DNA of 64,000 bases from Siphonodentalium dalli (GCA_032622095.1 CP136061.1:62497127-62561126), one strand, 5' to 3'; positions 1 to 12,083 are shown, numbered from the stretch's first letter. Numbers and translations: made by a program. Notes: generated by a model from the letters alone, not told the origin.

Positions 1-524
1 TATATGTATATGTGTGAAACACAGCGTTTCTTATAGTATTTTATCAAAATATAGACCTTACTGAAATCAAAAATGGATTATATCTAGCAGTAGTGGTTTA
101 TTTGTTCAATATGATGCATCCTGAAAATTAGTGTCAATCCTCAAAATGAAGCCAAAAAATTTCGATTTTTTTTTTCAATTTTACTAGCTGATGCATTTCG
201 TATAACTGAAATATGCCCTTATATACCATAATATTACTAAATTGAAGAGGAAATGTTAATATACATTTTGTGAGGGATATCTTGTCCAATTTTAACCCTT
301 TTCATGCAGAATTTGGCAATTTATAATAAACATTTGCCAAATTTAAAAAAAATTAAAATAAAAAATACTTTAATAGCAATATAAAGCAACCATATGTCAA
401 TTTAAATATGTAAACATAATGTTACAACACCAGACACAGCATCAGGCATGACATTTTATCAGATGGCAGGGCATACTGTCTGTTTAACAAACCTGCCATG
501 ACAGTTTTGCACGACAGTATCTCT
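1..524. other. AT-rich non-coding stretch
   Basis: No gene is visible. The stretch has A/T runs (for example 160-180 and 340-365). A TTAA at 292-295 is followed by CCCTTTTCATGC, which looks like one end of the TTAACCCTT-type elements seen elsewhere in the window, but no matching right end was found nearby. Confidence 0.5.
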
Positions 525-720
525 AGTGGTGATGCCACCACCCCCCCCCCCCGACATGGGGTGGAGCTACGGTCCCCGATAAGGCTACTGGGTGCCGGAA
601 AAGCTTAATTGGGTCAACTACCACCTTTTCCCAATGGGGGGGGGGTAACACTCCTCAAAATTGTGGAGAGGGGGGCTTTAGACCCCCTGACCCCCTAATG
701 GTACCCGATGTCCATGCAAA
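525..720. repeat. C/G-homopolymer-bearing repeat fragment
   Basis: A run of twelve C (541-552) and a run of ten G (636-645) are followed by CCCCCTGACCCCCT at about 683-698. The same CCCCTGACCCCC signature occurs near 9505. This looks like a fragment of a dispersed element with purine/pyrimidine-asymmetric ends. The family is not identified. Confidence 0.4.
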
Positions 721-1950
721 ATTCCCAGATTTATCATTTTCTTTACTATCTACAGGCGAATCCATGCGTTTCTTCTTTAAATCTGTCCAAAATGTGGTCA
801 TTATCATTTGAAAATAAGAAAATCGGGAATTAACAACTTATCATGGCGAGACGTGAAATTTCGTAAAATTCAAATATTTCTTATAGGAATCACGGAACTA
901 AATGGTTTCCCATAGGCGACAGTGTTAACGTTTCAGCCAAATTCACTGAATTGAAGCCTGCAGGCCATACCAGTGATGTATACCCAGCTAGATTGACACC
1001 AGTTGATCACGAAAATGCAAGAAAAATCATAGGTCATGTGTTTACTTTTTAAAATAAATCCTCAAGTGTACGACAGGGCTATCCCACAGCCAAATTTGAT
1101 CTGGAAAAACCCAGAACTACAGCAGCTAGTTAAATAAATTTCCCGCTCACAAATATCCATTCCCCCATTCATTCGTCAGTTTAAGTTATTCAGATATTAT
1201 GTACGAATCAAATAACGTGTCGCATGTATCAGGTGAAGGTCATTCTTCAGTTACCTTCACCTTTAGCCCCCACGGTGTACTCGCTCCCCGACTCTAGAAC
1301 ACATTTAGCTCCCTGATTCCTGATGTGGAATTTAAATCACCCTCTCGAATAGGAAGTTAGATATAAACTATACTCCGAGAGCGGTATTGAGGATATGCAA
1401 TAAATTATCGTTAAAATACTGCGGTTAATGGCGACCTTGGTTTACAATCACTATCATAAGTTTCTTCCGCACCAATTTACTCTATAGAGGGCCGTGATTA
1501 GTTAAAGTGGCGATCAGCTCTTCGGGGGCGTGATCAAAGGCATAAATGATGGGCCATGGTAAGATGAACGGACACGATCTTTAATTTCACAACCGACAAA
1601 CCCTATAAATCGCTGAAACACGCTGCTAAATTCAATTATAGATAATGTCGACTTGTGAGAAAATTGAAATTATTGCTCCCCGGCGAAACACGACCATATA
1701 TTGTGATCACTAAAAACTCCTCTGTGTATACTGGTGCGACTCCGTAAGTGTACTGGTAGGACGCTGTCACTTTAGCGAATAATTATCGTTTGTCACCAAT
1801 GCAACAAAGTTCTCACGTCATCAATTCTCGAATGTCAGGCGATAACCGGAAACGCATATTATAAACATCCGCGATACTGCACGCTTCATGATTCGTACAA
1901 GAATGCAAATTCTCAATGAACATATATATATACCCTTGTACCCTTGGACC
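721..1950. other. Unassigned non-coding stretch
   Basis: No open frame, repeat or RNA gene that I can support. Base composition is ordinary. Confidence 0.4.
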
Positions 1951-2060
1951 AAATAGAATAGAATAGAATATTTATTGCAATACACCAGATATATAGGCAG
2001 TTGCAAATTACAAAATGAATTAAAACTTCAAACATGTAAATACAAACGAAAATAAATTGT
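1951..2060 (-). repeat. Probable LINE 3' tail (minus strand)
   Basis: Read on the minus strand, an AATAAATATTC poly(A)-signal-like stretch (1971-1980 region) runs into repeated ATTCT units (1951-1970). Many CR1/L2/jockey-type non-LTR elements end in a short tandem tail like this instead of poly(A). The element body would lie to the right. No coding part is recognisable, so this is at best a 3' UTR scrap. Confidence 0.35.
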
Positions 2061-2611
2061 GTTCAATATAACTGTTTGATGCAATGCATCGTCATTCAAC
2101 TACCACCAATAACTTCGCATGTTTATCACTATAATATACTAAACTTTCAAAGACCCCCTTCTGAGAAAGAACAACCGGATCATGTTGCATACGGTATTTA
2201 TAATCTTTGCTTCATCATTATTGGACCAAATATGCGAAAAGAAGGAAGACCGCGTAATTAAGTCAACTGCAATCCGTAATGATGGTTACTGCACTGGAAT
2301 AATATTTAACATATACGAACAATGACATCAGTGGGGTCCAGATCTCGGGTATGTGTGATCCGATAGAAGATTCGGTGCCATGTCCGTCAACAAAACGTCG
2401 AAAATATCTTCCACTAACGTTATTGTTGACATAAATGACAAGAACAGTAAAATTTGCACAGCCATCTACACCACCATTTCAAAACATTTGGCTACGTCTC
2501 TGGACCTGGCCTCCCTTTAGGGGTGGCTTAGCATATCATTCCTTTAAAATATTAGCTCTCTGTAGACCCTTCTATCTTGAGATATCGTGCAAGAATCGCC
2601 CACAACGCTCC
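2061..2611. other. Unassigned non-coding stretch
   Basis: No supported gene. TGGCTACGTCTCTGG near 2489-2503 vaguely resembles the terminal repeat of the hAT-like family at 48095-49188, but this is not strong enough to call. Confidence 0.35.
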
Positions 2612-2998
2612 TAATTCTTATGTTTCTGGGCGCCCGAAAAGTCCAGATTTAACCGTTGTGTGAGACCGTGCTTTCGCTTGATCTCTCACGAGATACATTA
2701 GAGAGAATTTGGACACTCTTATAAAAAGTTTGCCTTATACTCTGAAATTATTAGCATAATTCGAGGGAGTGTTCACTATTATCGGACTAGCTATATTGTA
2801 AATTTCATATTCGATTTTGTCCATTTTAGCGGCCATTTTGGGACAGACATTCGACCGACATGGTTTGTTTCTGTGTATTTTATTGTATTACTAAATTGGT
2901 ATTAGCTGGTGCACCTACCACAAAATTCAAATTTTTCGATACCAACTGCCATCATGGACGCCATCTTTGATTTTTAGCCGGATTTTGGATATGTTACA
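2612..2998 (+). repeat. Dispersed repeat, copy 1 (partner 50678-51112)
   Basis: Shares an ordered series of blocks, in direct orientation, with 50678-51112: CTGGGCGCCC, GAGATACAT-AGAGAGAATT, TTCGATTTTGTCCATT, GACATTC with ATGGTTTG, and GGTGCACCTACC (GGAGCACCTACC in the partner). The copies are diverged with indels. No ends, inverted repeats or coding frame are visible. It is probably an old non-autonomous element or a 3' UTR-type fragment. Confidence 0.6.
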
Positions 2999-3089
2999 GA
3001 GGATATATTCGTCTTCAAAATGGAATAAAAACCAACTTAGTCCAAATTGTTTCTAGTTTATCGACCAGTTTAATATCTCTCATGCCTTG

Positions 3090-4310
3090 TGGTCCACACA
3101 TATAACTCACACGAACGATATTACACAGCGTATACATGTACGGGTGTTCCACAGGCTATATCTCCAAAGCCTTGTGTTCCATAGCCCATATGTATCACAG
3201 CCTATAATGGCTATAACCACGGGTGTTTTACCTACAGCTCGCAGCCTCGCGCAGCCAAACTTTGAAGGCTATCATGATAGGTGTTGCATATAACTCTCGC
3301 GACAGGTGTCCCGTTGCGTATACAAGTAATGTTATTGTTATAACAGGTAGTATTCTCAATTCTCCAATAATGATAACACTATCATTGCCATCAAGCCGTG
3401 CCGGAGTCCTCTCGGATTCGACGTCAGCGTTTATTGGTACACATGCTTACATGTCAAGGGACGGGCACGTCTTCACATACAGGTTAATTACATCCTACTT
3501 TGTCTGCACTGGCGGTCTGGAAAAACCAACGAAATTTTAAACGATGGAAACCTGCTTTCCGAAACCAACATCTCTAACGCAGCTCGAATGTTCGGAAATT
3601 CATTCTAATTGATCAATTGTGCAACACAACCTGTGCACACACTATATAATATATAAATATAAATTAACATATATAACATGTTCAAATATATACACTATGA
3701 TCGTAATCGAATGACACATTATATAGGCGTTTAATATAAATAACTATAAAACTATTACTTCATAAATAAGGTGCGATACGCACATTTCAAAGTTGCAGTT
3801 AACTTTTATTAATGATTATTCAACAAAATGCGTTATAAGAATATCTGTTTCTCATATATAGTTTCAACATACGCATCTCCTTACGTTATTGAACCGTCAA
3901 TCCATAACATTACTCAAATGTTTGAAACAAAAAATTGGAGCTGACCCGACGGACAAGGCGATTCGGCTAGAAATGACAACACACGCTCTATAATAGCGTG
4001 ACCTCTTTTCATTGTTCATGCATGAAGCGATAATAGATCGCTCACTCATTATTATCACGAACAGTGAATACAATATTTTTCGGCTAATGTGCTTTGCACC
4101 AAACGCTGAAAAATGATCATTACACAGCCTATAGCTCACACGGCGGGTGTTCCGTAGCGTATACGAGTAGCTGTCACAACTGGTGTTCCACGTGCAGCCT
4201 ATATAGCTCACACAACGAGTGTCCGTAGTGTATACAAGTAGCTGTCACAACTGGTGTTCCACGTGCAGCCTATAGCTCATACGGCGGGTGTTGCCAAATT
4301 TATAAAACTT
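3090..4310. repeat. Degenerate ~70-bp tandem repeat clusters
   Basis: At 4125-4300 three copies of a unit of about 70 bp start with CAGCCTATAGCTCACAC (about 4125, 4195 and 4265) and carry GCTGTCACAACTGGTGTTCC. A more decayed relative is spread over 3090-3320 (repeated 'GGGTGTTCC', 'CAGCCTATA', 'GCGTATACA-GTA'). The stretch between them (3321-4119) holds nothing else I can identify. Open frames here are by-products of the repeats. Confidence 0.55.
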
Positions 4311-6891
4311 TCATGATAGGTATTCCACTGCAAATACAATCCGTGTCGAATGTTGTGGCATTTGATTTCAGAATCCATCTTATCTCGTTCTCAGGAACAA
4401 AGTTCCTCATACTCTAACATATCAAAATGTTATTTCAAAAATATAATAAATATAACATTATAAATACATAATTTCAATCATTTGTTTATTAATTCATTAA
4501 TTTGTTCACCTGTGAAATGACGATTTCATCCCGTCCCACGCATGTCCGACCCAAAATAACTATGTTCGACCCGAACCGTGTCGTGGATAAAATATTTTTT
4601 GGTATTTCAATAACTTCAACAAACAACAAAAGGTGCGGGATACAGTCGGCAGGACAAAATATATCAAGACGCCAATAAGAAGTATAGGACACAATTTACC
4701 ACTGGTCTGTATAGTATCGCCAGCCAGCATTTTCGATGTTTCATTTTTCTTGATGATTTAAAAACATTTCAACACTATTGAGAGATTCGGCTTCTAGCGA
4801 TTTTGCATGTGCGGGTGATTGTAGCTCTAACGTCACAGGTCACGTGGTTCTACAGGCTTGGTGTTTAAAACGACTGGCTTGTGCCTTAACGACTTTCTCT
4901 ACTTGTATACACGGGGGTATAATTCTAAAAAGAAATTGCTGAAGCATTTTGTTCTAACTGTGTGATTCTGCATATACACGTATAGATGGGTTATTGATCA
5001 AAACATCATCTAATAGTTCGACATGAACATTAATGCATCAGAAAATTGGTTACAGTCTGAAATTTCGGAATAATCTTGTTTCAAGCATGACATTGACCAA
5101 TATTGTGATTATTTTACTAGGACATCGGGTTGTGTGAGGTGCTAGATCCCAAAGCACCACCCGCGTTACTGATAACGCACATACATGTATACAACACCTA
5201 ATTGTTCGGTGGATTTTATATTACATCGATTATAAATATTATTATAAAAATTTAACTTATATTTCATAGGCTGAAATTTTCAACAGTGTTGCTGTTTCGA
5301 GACATGACAATTGAACTTAGAATTGGGGAGTTCGTTGGTCTTATTGTCAAAATGCTTGTAAGTTAATTGCAAGGTAACATCACTAAAATAAGATAATTCT
5401 CATATCGAATCATTTAGCGTGAAAAATCAAGTGCTGGATTAAAAGTCGCATATAGAGCGGTTTCATGTCAATAATCTAACAATTATATAAGTTTCATCGG
5501 CTACATGTATTACAAATTTATAAGTAACATTAGCCACGTCTAGCCTCACCCACATGGCATACACTAATAATCTTGGTAGTACGCATGCAGTTACCAGGGA
5601 TACACACTCATATAATCCCTACACTTCGTACAAATGCTACAGAAGCGGAATCTTTCTATTAACTGGCTCTTTCTTGTAAACTCGAAGTGCGATACTATAT
5701 TTTGCTGCTCCATTTGAATTAAGATACCCTTGTTGGACTGAGCTTGCAATGTACTTGTTATTTGAATAGCAAACTAATTCGTTTCATCACAATAGTTCTG
5801 TAACCAGAACAACTGACACTTGTATAAATTACATGGTGACATTGAACCCGATTCACAACCTCCTGATTTAGAATTGCTCAACATTACTGTGCCAAAATTA
5901 AATATGTCATGAGATACTGTCAAATAGTGAAATCAATGATTCGTGTGTGTGTATATACAAATTCGCCGACAACGTATTTCACTGGAATCAATTGCCGCTA
6001 ATTTCTAAACAAGACACGCATATTTAAATAACAAAACATCTGCTACAAAAATGTTACATAGACCACACTTTTGTTTATCTAACAAATTTCCAAATTATGT
6101 TGGATTGCCTTCAATTATCGAGGCTGAACTTGTCTGCGTTTGCCATAAAGATTGTCGCTCCTGAATAATAAATTAATTTGTTCCAACGCAATATAGCCTC
6201 TATGACCAGAACAACTGGCACATTCAAACTGCATTCCAAAATATATTATGCACATATTCAGCGCGCCACTTTGACAAAAGTAGCCATAAATATATCTGGT
6301 TCAGATAATGAATATCCAAAGAGTAAAACTAAAGAAATTTGATACGCCAAATTCGTCATTCCACGAAAATCCACAACACTGAAAATAATATATACTCAGT
6401 ATATATATTTACATGTTGATTCACATGTTGACTGTATGTCAAATACTAACATTACATTTTTTCTCGTACATGCTCAATCTTCCAGTCGTCATACCATATG
6501 CTGACCGAGTTTTAATGAAACGGTTCACGCAGCCCATGCCAAAAATAATCCTTTGCTTCCTATTGGGTTGACAATTTTCGTTTTAGGCGACATTCGACAT
6601 TGATTCCTTTCCCATTGCACGGAAGTCTTGATCGATCAAGGCTGATATGTTATAATTGAATTCCTGTGCCTTCTTGATTAAATGGAGTTCTGATCCGTTA
6701 CACAAAGCTCTATTCACAACATTACTAGCCCCATTTTCTCTCCAATACTAAATGCAATCCAGGAGCGGGTTTTTACAAATCACATTCACATATAAAAGAA
6801 TAGTCAGTCTGGTAAAGTATTTCACACATGCTTCTCCGTTAAGTATAGTGTATTGAGTCTTTGTCAAGACAAATACTTAACTTTCAATACA
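4311..6891. other. Unassigned non-coding stretch
   Basis: AT-rich with no supported gene. A short segment at about 4520-4585 (ATGTCCGACCCAAAATAACTA) has a direct relative at about 8068-8125 (ATGTCAGACCCAAAAGAACTA), so it is part of a dispersed repeat. The remainder shows no repeat structure to the eye. Confidence 0.4.
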
Positions 6892-7106
6892 GAATAAATA
6901 TCGATCTAAATGGCCCCGAGGCATGCATGAAGGACGAACAAGATGCCGCCCAAGTGAATATTATAGATGAACCAAACGATCCGCATTCTTCTCTGAAGCC
7001 CTTTCGTCTCAAATCTCACGGTAGGGAATCACGTGGTTTCGAGTTGATGAGTATCACGCATTCAAAATGGCCGAGGCGATCTAAAGCGCAGAAGCGAGGA
7101 AAAAAG
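6892..7106 (+). CDS. Candidate coding exon, unknown product
   Basis: An open frame with protein-like composition runs from a possible acceptor (TTTCAATACAG ending at 6891) to a possible donor (AAAAAAG|GTATTA at 7106/7107). The predicted segment is hydrophilic: acidic at first (KDEQDAAQVNIIDEPNDPH), then basic (SKWPRRSKAQKRGKK). An internal ATG at 6927 could be a start codon. I recognise no domain. Beyond the proposed donor the frame turns into low-quality sequence, which fits an intron. A 54-bp piece of it (about 7020-7073) appears inverted at 7918-7972, next to the foldback element. It could be chance open sequence or a fragment carried by a transposon. Confidence 0.25.
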
Positions 7107-7461
7107 GTATTAGACTATATAAGATATGACATATTACATAGTATTTTGACAGCTACGAACATATGCTGCTATAGTATTTTTTCAAACAAGCTGATACCTC
7201 ATTTATGTCCAAATTCACATTTGTTTGCTCTAACATTCTGACTAAAGTTGTCCGAGTCAGTCGAATTAAGATTTTCAAAGATTTATGGAGTTGTGTATTC
7301 CACACACCTGACTGGCAACTTTGGTCAGAATGTTATAGAAAACCAGTAAGTATATCCGAACAAATAAGGTATCAACTAAATAAACCAGCATATGCTCGTA
7401 ACGGACAAACTGCTATGTGTCAGTTCCTCGAATATTATGATTTTTTGCGTTTGCACATTTT

Positions 7462-7919
7462 GTGACCCGCCATATCAAATCCAGTCGTAAGTCGGGATTT
7501 TTTTACCCTGTGCCAATGCATTCTCTTATATATGCGAGTCGACCATAGGTCGCCTCGCATATATAAGAGAATGCATTGGCCTAACAATGTTTTATCATTT
7601 TTTTTAAATAAATGTTTCTTACAATTTATAGGACATAAAATAAAAAAACATCCATTACCCTGCAGGGAGCCCCACCCATATATAGAAACATATAGAAGAG
7701 TGTCGTCTGCTCATGTTTGTCTGCGGCTCTGTATGGGTGAAATTATAAAATTGTTAAAGAATACAAGAACAAATTATTAAAATTGTAAAAAATTGTTAGG
7801 CCAATGCATTCTCTTATATATGCGAGACGAACTGTGGTCGACTCGCATATACAAGAGAATGCATTGGCACAGGGTAAAAAAAATCCCGACTTACGACTGG
7901 ATTTGATATGGCGGGTCAC
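7462..7919. mobile_element. Foldback/MITE-like element, 5-bp ATTTT duplication
   Basis: Terminal inverted repeats of about 130 bp (7462-7594 and 7788-7919) start GTGACCCGCC and end GGCGGGTCAC. They are flanked by ATTTT at 7457-7461 and 7920-7924, consistent with a 5-bp target-site duplication. Each arm contains its own palindrome of about 65 bp (CCAATGCATTCTC ... GAGAATGCATTGG), so each arm can fold separately as well as pair with the other. The 190-bp core is AT-rich and non-coding. A 5-bp duplication is known for Transib, among others, but no transposase is present, so the superfamily is open. Confidence 0.8.
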
Positions 7920-7924
7920 ATTTT

Positions 7925-8300
7925 GAATGCGTGGTACTCATCAACTTCTGAACCACGTGATTCCCCACCGTGAATCTGTTCACAATTCAAAGTCAGATTC
8001 TTGTGCCGAAATGCTTGTGTTTGTGATCGATTTATCAAAAAAACATGCAGCAAGAAATGATTATGGGTGCTACCCGTCCCGAATGTCAGACCCAAAAGAA
8101 CTATTTTAGATCCGAACAGCCGTTATGTGTAACTTCAACCCTCGAAAAATACATAGTCCATCTCAGTATAGTTCACACTGGGTGCGACGTGATGATGTAA
8201 TTGAAAGCAAGTGAAATACACACGCCACCCATTGCCTTTTCCGCGTCCATAGAACTTAAATACCAATCTAAGTGTACACGTACACAATATTAGAAATACG
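7925..8300. other. Flank containing an inverted 54-bp copy
   Basis: 7918-7972 is the reverse complement of about 7020-7073, apart from a few changes. 8068-8125 repeats 4520-4585. Nothing else is recognised. Confidence 0.45.
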
Positions 8301-8578
8301 GCAGTATTAAAGCCACATGGACACAACACCTAATAATATTCGCTTTTGAATGTTTCCCGGTATCGAAATATGTAGATAATTACTTGAACTACCTCTCGAC
8401 GGGTATTATATATGTCCCGTAAAGACGCATTGAAATCATAAAAATACAACGCTGAACACGGTGTTATGGTACCAACAAACAATAGCCATGTGCGCGACAT
8501 GAAAGAGAAAAGAGCGTTCCGTGTTAGTCTATACCTGATATGGTAGATATAAAGAGCGTTTGTTTCAATTATGTGCGG
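8301..8578 (-). repeat. Dispersed repeat, inverted relative of 29550-29846
   Basis: The reverse complement aligns with 29550-29846 along its whole length, including ACCATATCAGG, AACGCTCTTTTCT, the ACCGTGTT block and the CATGTGGCTTTAA end. In both copies a partial frame reads YHIR-RLTRNALF ... TWLLF, so the copies keep related peptide sequence. The match could reflect a former coding region or simply high nucleotide identity. No domain is recognised. Confidence 0.6.
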
Positions 8579-8584
8579 AAATTG

Positions 8585-8680
8585 AAAAGAGCTGGAAAAT
8601 GTCTGTGACATCAGGGGGGAGGGGGGGGGGGGGGGGGGGTGGTCGGAAAAAAATTACAGGATACAATGACCGGGTGGATG
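8585..8680 (+). repeat. Poly-G-containing repeat, copy 1
   Basis: ATGTCTGTGACATCA is followed by a G tract (8614-8639, one A) and then GGAAAAAAATTACAGGATACAA. The reverse complement of 10035-10105 has the same order: ATGTCATCAGGGGG, a poly-G run, GTCAGGAAAAAAATTACGGATACAA. The homopolymer is therefore part of a dispersed family and not a private expansion. Confidence 0.6.
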
Positions 8681-8965
8681 GGTGTCCCCGAGCCCGGAAT
8701 GCAGATTTTTCTGATGTCATGCAATTTTTTTCCAAAATCATTTCTAAGACAGATTACAGCTTCAAAATGAATTGAAACAATCAGATTCATATAGTAGTGC
8801 ATGCTATAGCCTTATACAAGTGAGGGGGGCTCTATATTTTATTGTTTTGTCCACAATTTTTCCCTTTAACAGTTGAAACCATGGGGTGGGTCCGGTTTTG
8901 GTCGAGGAAAAAAATTGCAATGAAAAAAATCCATTCTCATCTTTTCTCATAGTTTATCATGGCTT
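8681..8965. other. Unassigned non-coding stretch
   Basis: Possibly the continuation of the poly-G repeat. No gene or further structure is seen. Confidence 0.35.
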
Positions 8966-9165
8966 TTTTAACTTATTATACATAGAGGATACCTGCGTGT
9001 TTTGAGTGAATACCGGAAGTATCTCATGGGTGGTCACAGTGAGATACTGGAATCATCACGAGTGGCCTTTAGATCACGAGTGATGATTCCAGTATCTCAC
9101 TGTGACCATGCACGAATGTGGTAATTCTGGTATTCACTCAAAACACGAAGGTTTTCTTTTTATTA
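8966..9165. mobile_element. Inverted-repeat (foldback) element
   Basis: Arms of about 70 bp contain GTGTTTTGAGTGAATACC / GGTATTCACTCAAAACAC and GGTCACAGTGAGATACTGGA / TCCAGTATCTCACTGTGACC, separated by a short centre near 9068. The left end carries ATACATAGAGGATACCT. Close relatives of that sequence occur at 23070-23100 and about 23460-23480 (reverse strand) and near 37338, so it marks a small foldback family. Confidence 0.65.
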
Positions 9166-10034
9166 TATGCGCTATTTACTAAAATAGATTGAGGAATTAA
9201 TTCAAAATCGAACTGATTCCGATTAACATCGGCAATACATGTACAATTTCTGCACAACAAACAGAGAGACCACGTGGTTCAATCAAATACTGTCGATAAC
9301 TCAGAATACACATGCTTCAAATGTGCGTAATATATCAGATAACTTTATTTCAAATATACCAACTTACTTGCTTGTGTACATGGTCGATGTCGATACATGA
9401 CTACATTGACTTAAGTCACATAATAACGTGTTGTTTACTGATTGGAGCATTAAAAGGCCCCATATTCAATCTCAGAGCATCTAATTTTCAATTTTCCGGG
9501 GGAGGCCCCCTGACCCCCTCCCGTACTCTCACCCCCTCAGGCCTTCGGCATCTCCTGCTGGGATACTACTTGCCTCGACATTTTGTAGGAGAGCTACTCG
9601 CCACTCGCCTAGAATAATTTTAAGGGGAACCCCTCATTGCTCACCAGTGATTTCCCACATGGAGAGGACTGGAACTGTGTTTATTTAATCAAATTGATGG
9701 TGTTTTTACACATATTTACACATATTTTAACCTATTGCTCATAAGGGACACAACTATCCTGTTAAAGTGGGTATTTTACCTTTATAACCATAAATATTTG
9801 GGTTTTTAAAGGTTTTGTCACTGGTTTTGTTGGCATATTTTTCAGCCATGTGCTTTGTTTGTTTATTTTTTGTGGGTGTAAGTTTATTTTTTGCGTGTGT
9901 ACTTGATCAGCGTTCTCTCAGTTCCGATGCAGACACAATGAGAGACCCTTACCCTGCCAACAACACATTATTTAGTAGAATTTTCAAGATTTTCATCAAT
10001 TTTGGGGGTGAACTGAAAAACACAAAATTTCTAC
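9166..10034. other. Non-coding stretch with a G/C-rich repeat scrap
   Basis: 9495-9560 holds GGGGGAGGCCCCCTGACCCCCTCCC-type sequence, related to about 660-700. The open frame across 9312-9617 reads through this scrap and resembles no protein I know. The rest is unassigned. Confidence 0.4.
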
Positions 10035-10105
10035 CTTGTATCCGTAATTTTTTTCCTGACCCCCCCCCCCCCCCCCCGCCCCCTGATGACATGGCAAGTA
10101 TTTTT
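10035..10105 (-). repeat. Poly-C (inverted poly-G) repeat, copy 2
   Basis: The C run at 10061-10077 lies between TTGTATCCGTAATTTTTTTCC and CCCTGATGACAT, which is the mirror of the copy at 8585-8680. Confidence 0.6.
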
Positions 10106-10415
10106 CGGAGCATATGAAACCGGTATATCAATATTCCGTGTATGTATCAACATATCTTATACCTCCTCCCAAATTACGTAGACTAAATTTTGAAGCTCGA
10201 ATGGGCCACGTCCGTTAAACAGTACAGGGCGACGTATAATCTGCCTCAAATTAAACCAAGTACTCTCTCGTCTGTGTCAAATTCCATAAAACATACAGGC
10301 TTTTAATGTTTAATTAGGCACATACAGGGTTTGTTTTGTCATGTGTGATGATGCTTTTAGTTTAAGTTTCGGTTTCATGGTTAAAGCGATTTCATGGTTA
10401 AAGCGTTAGTTGACG

Positions 10416-11554
10416 TTAACCCTTTGAACCCTGACGCCCTACCACGACCGACACCCTGACCCTGTGCTCCTCGTGGGATTTTCCTTTAAATTGTATAGTG
10501 TCTTGTTGGATGATGTTGGTTATGTTCAATTTGTGACACAGGTATGAAACTTTACAGGTCCCCCCATTGATCACTGATCATTATAAAATCGGGAGACTTT
10601 GCCACGCGGCAGCGTCTTGGTAACGGTTGCCAGGCAACTACCCCGAATTGACTGGAAAAAGCAATTATAGCATGGTATGTCATAACTCAATGCCAGTGAT
10701 TGCGTTTTTTTATGACGATAATACCCTAATGTGAAATTTGAGATATATCCGACAAGAATTTCAGAGAGATCGAATGAAATTAATTATTTAAGGTAGCAGC
10801 GGTTGCCAATCAAGTACCACATATGAACGGATGACACCACTGCACTAACCATTACGTGGTAGTGTTCCCTTAATTTATACAATATCTTGTCGCATAATGC
10901 TTTATATGTTCAATGGGGGCCCCTGTTTGAAACTGTGCATACATATGTATGTTATGCATGGACCATTCTATGATCATTAAAATATAAGGACACTTTGCCA
11001 CCCAATCTCTCCTTAGTAACGGTTACCAGACAACTACCCGGCATTAGCAAGAAACTGCAATTATGATGCAGCTATATGTCTTATATATAACACCACATTT
11101 CGCTTAAAACGCATGTTTTTGTCATTTACAATCAATGTTCTGCGCATGCGCATATATTCATACCCGATACTATAGCGGGTAGACATTCCATATACACACC
11201 CCGACCACCGCCGATGTCTGTGGGGCCATTTAAACATATATTAGTGGGTATGTCGTGCATAAGTACGCTATAAACTATTTATTTCGCATTTCGCTGCTCT
11301 GCGCATGCGCGAAGAAATCAACTTGATATGCGATCGAGGCCCTTCACCATATAAATATAATTTGAATAGGCTTTTTATATTTGATATATATAACTAGAGT
11401 TTAGACGTCGATTTGTTATTGAACGCATAGCTATAAACTATAAACACGTGGCGGTCGTTATAATGGCCGGTTCAGCGGCCGGTATACCGGCCGCTAGGGT
11501 ATTTGGAGGTTCACGCAGCGGTCGGTTTCCGGCCGCTGGGGTTCAAAGGGTTAA
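10416..11554. mobile_element. piggyBac-like non-autonomous element (TTAA-flanked)
   Basis: TTAA at 10416-10419 is followed by CCCTTTGAACCC. GGGTTCAAAGGG is followed by TTAA at 11551-11554. These are 12-bp inverted ends beginning CCC and flanked by TTAA, as in piggyBac-superfamily elements. The interior has two diverged direct repeats (about 10480-10700 and 10860-11090) sharing GACTTTGCCAC / CACTTTGCCAC and TAGTAACGGTTACCAG / TGGTAACGGTTGCCAG, and a GGCCGG-rich palindromic cluster at 11463-11540. No transposase frame is present. The open frame at 11448-11702 crosses the element end and is not a gene. Confidence 0.7.
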
Positions 11555-12083
11555 TGAAATGCATAATTATGCATGGAATGTACGTTCCATACGGATTTGT
11601 AAATATCGAGCAGCAATAACACTGTACTTCTACGAACAGGCGTGTAATAAATATAATATCGCGGCTGATAAAAACTCGAAGATAATGTCGCCTAAATTGT
11701 GATGAGTAATTTTATCGCATTCAATTATGTTTGTATCGATTATAAAATGTCGTGCTATATGCAAGTGTCAACACCTTGTTGACCTCTGAGCTCGCAACTT
11801 AAATATACTATTACATCACAAACCAATGAAATTGCGCATCGCAGCCGACATGAGCAATGGTTACTTGGGAATCCCATAAAAAGAGAAATGGGATCTGAGT
11901 CAGTCTGAGTAGGAATTTTAGAGAGGTAAATCTGATTATCGTCTGCCTTTTGAAGCGACTGGGATCAAATTGACTTGAGATGGTTGACTTACATAACTTC
12001 AACGTCGCATTTCAAGCATCGACAGTATACTATACCTCAAATATACGCATGGCGGGAAAACACCAAGTATGTTCTTTTTCAAA
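11555..12083. other. Unassigned non-coding stretch
   Basis: No supported feature. Confidence 0.4.

Noticed and set aside
8560-8802. Gly-rich / Pro-rich proteins around the poly-G tract
   Set aside because: Direct consequence of the G homopolymer on each strand.
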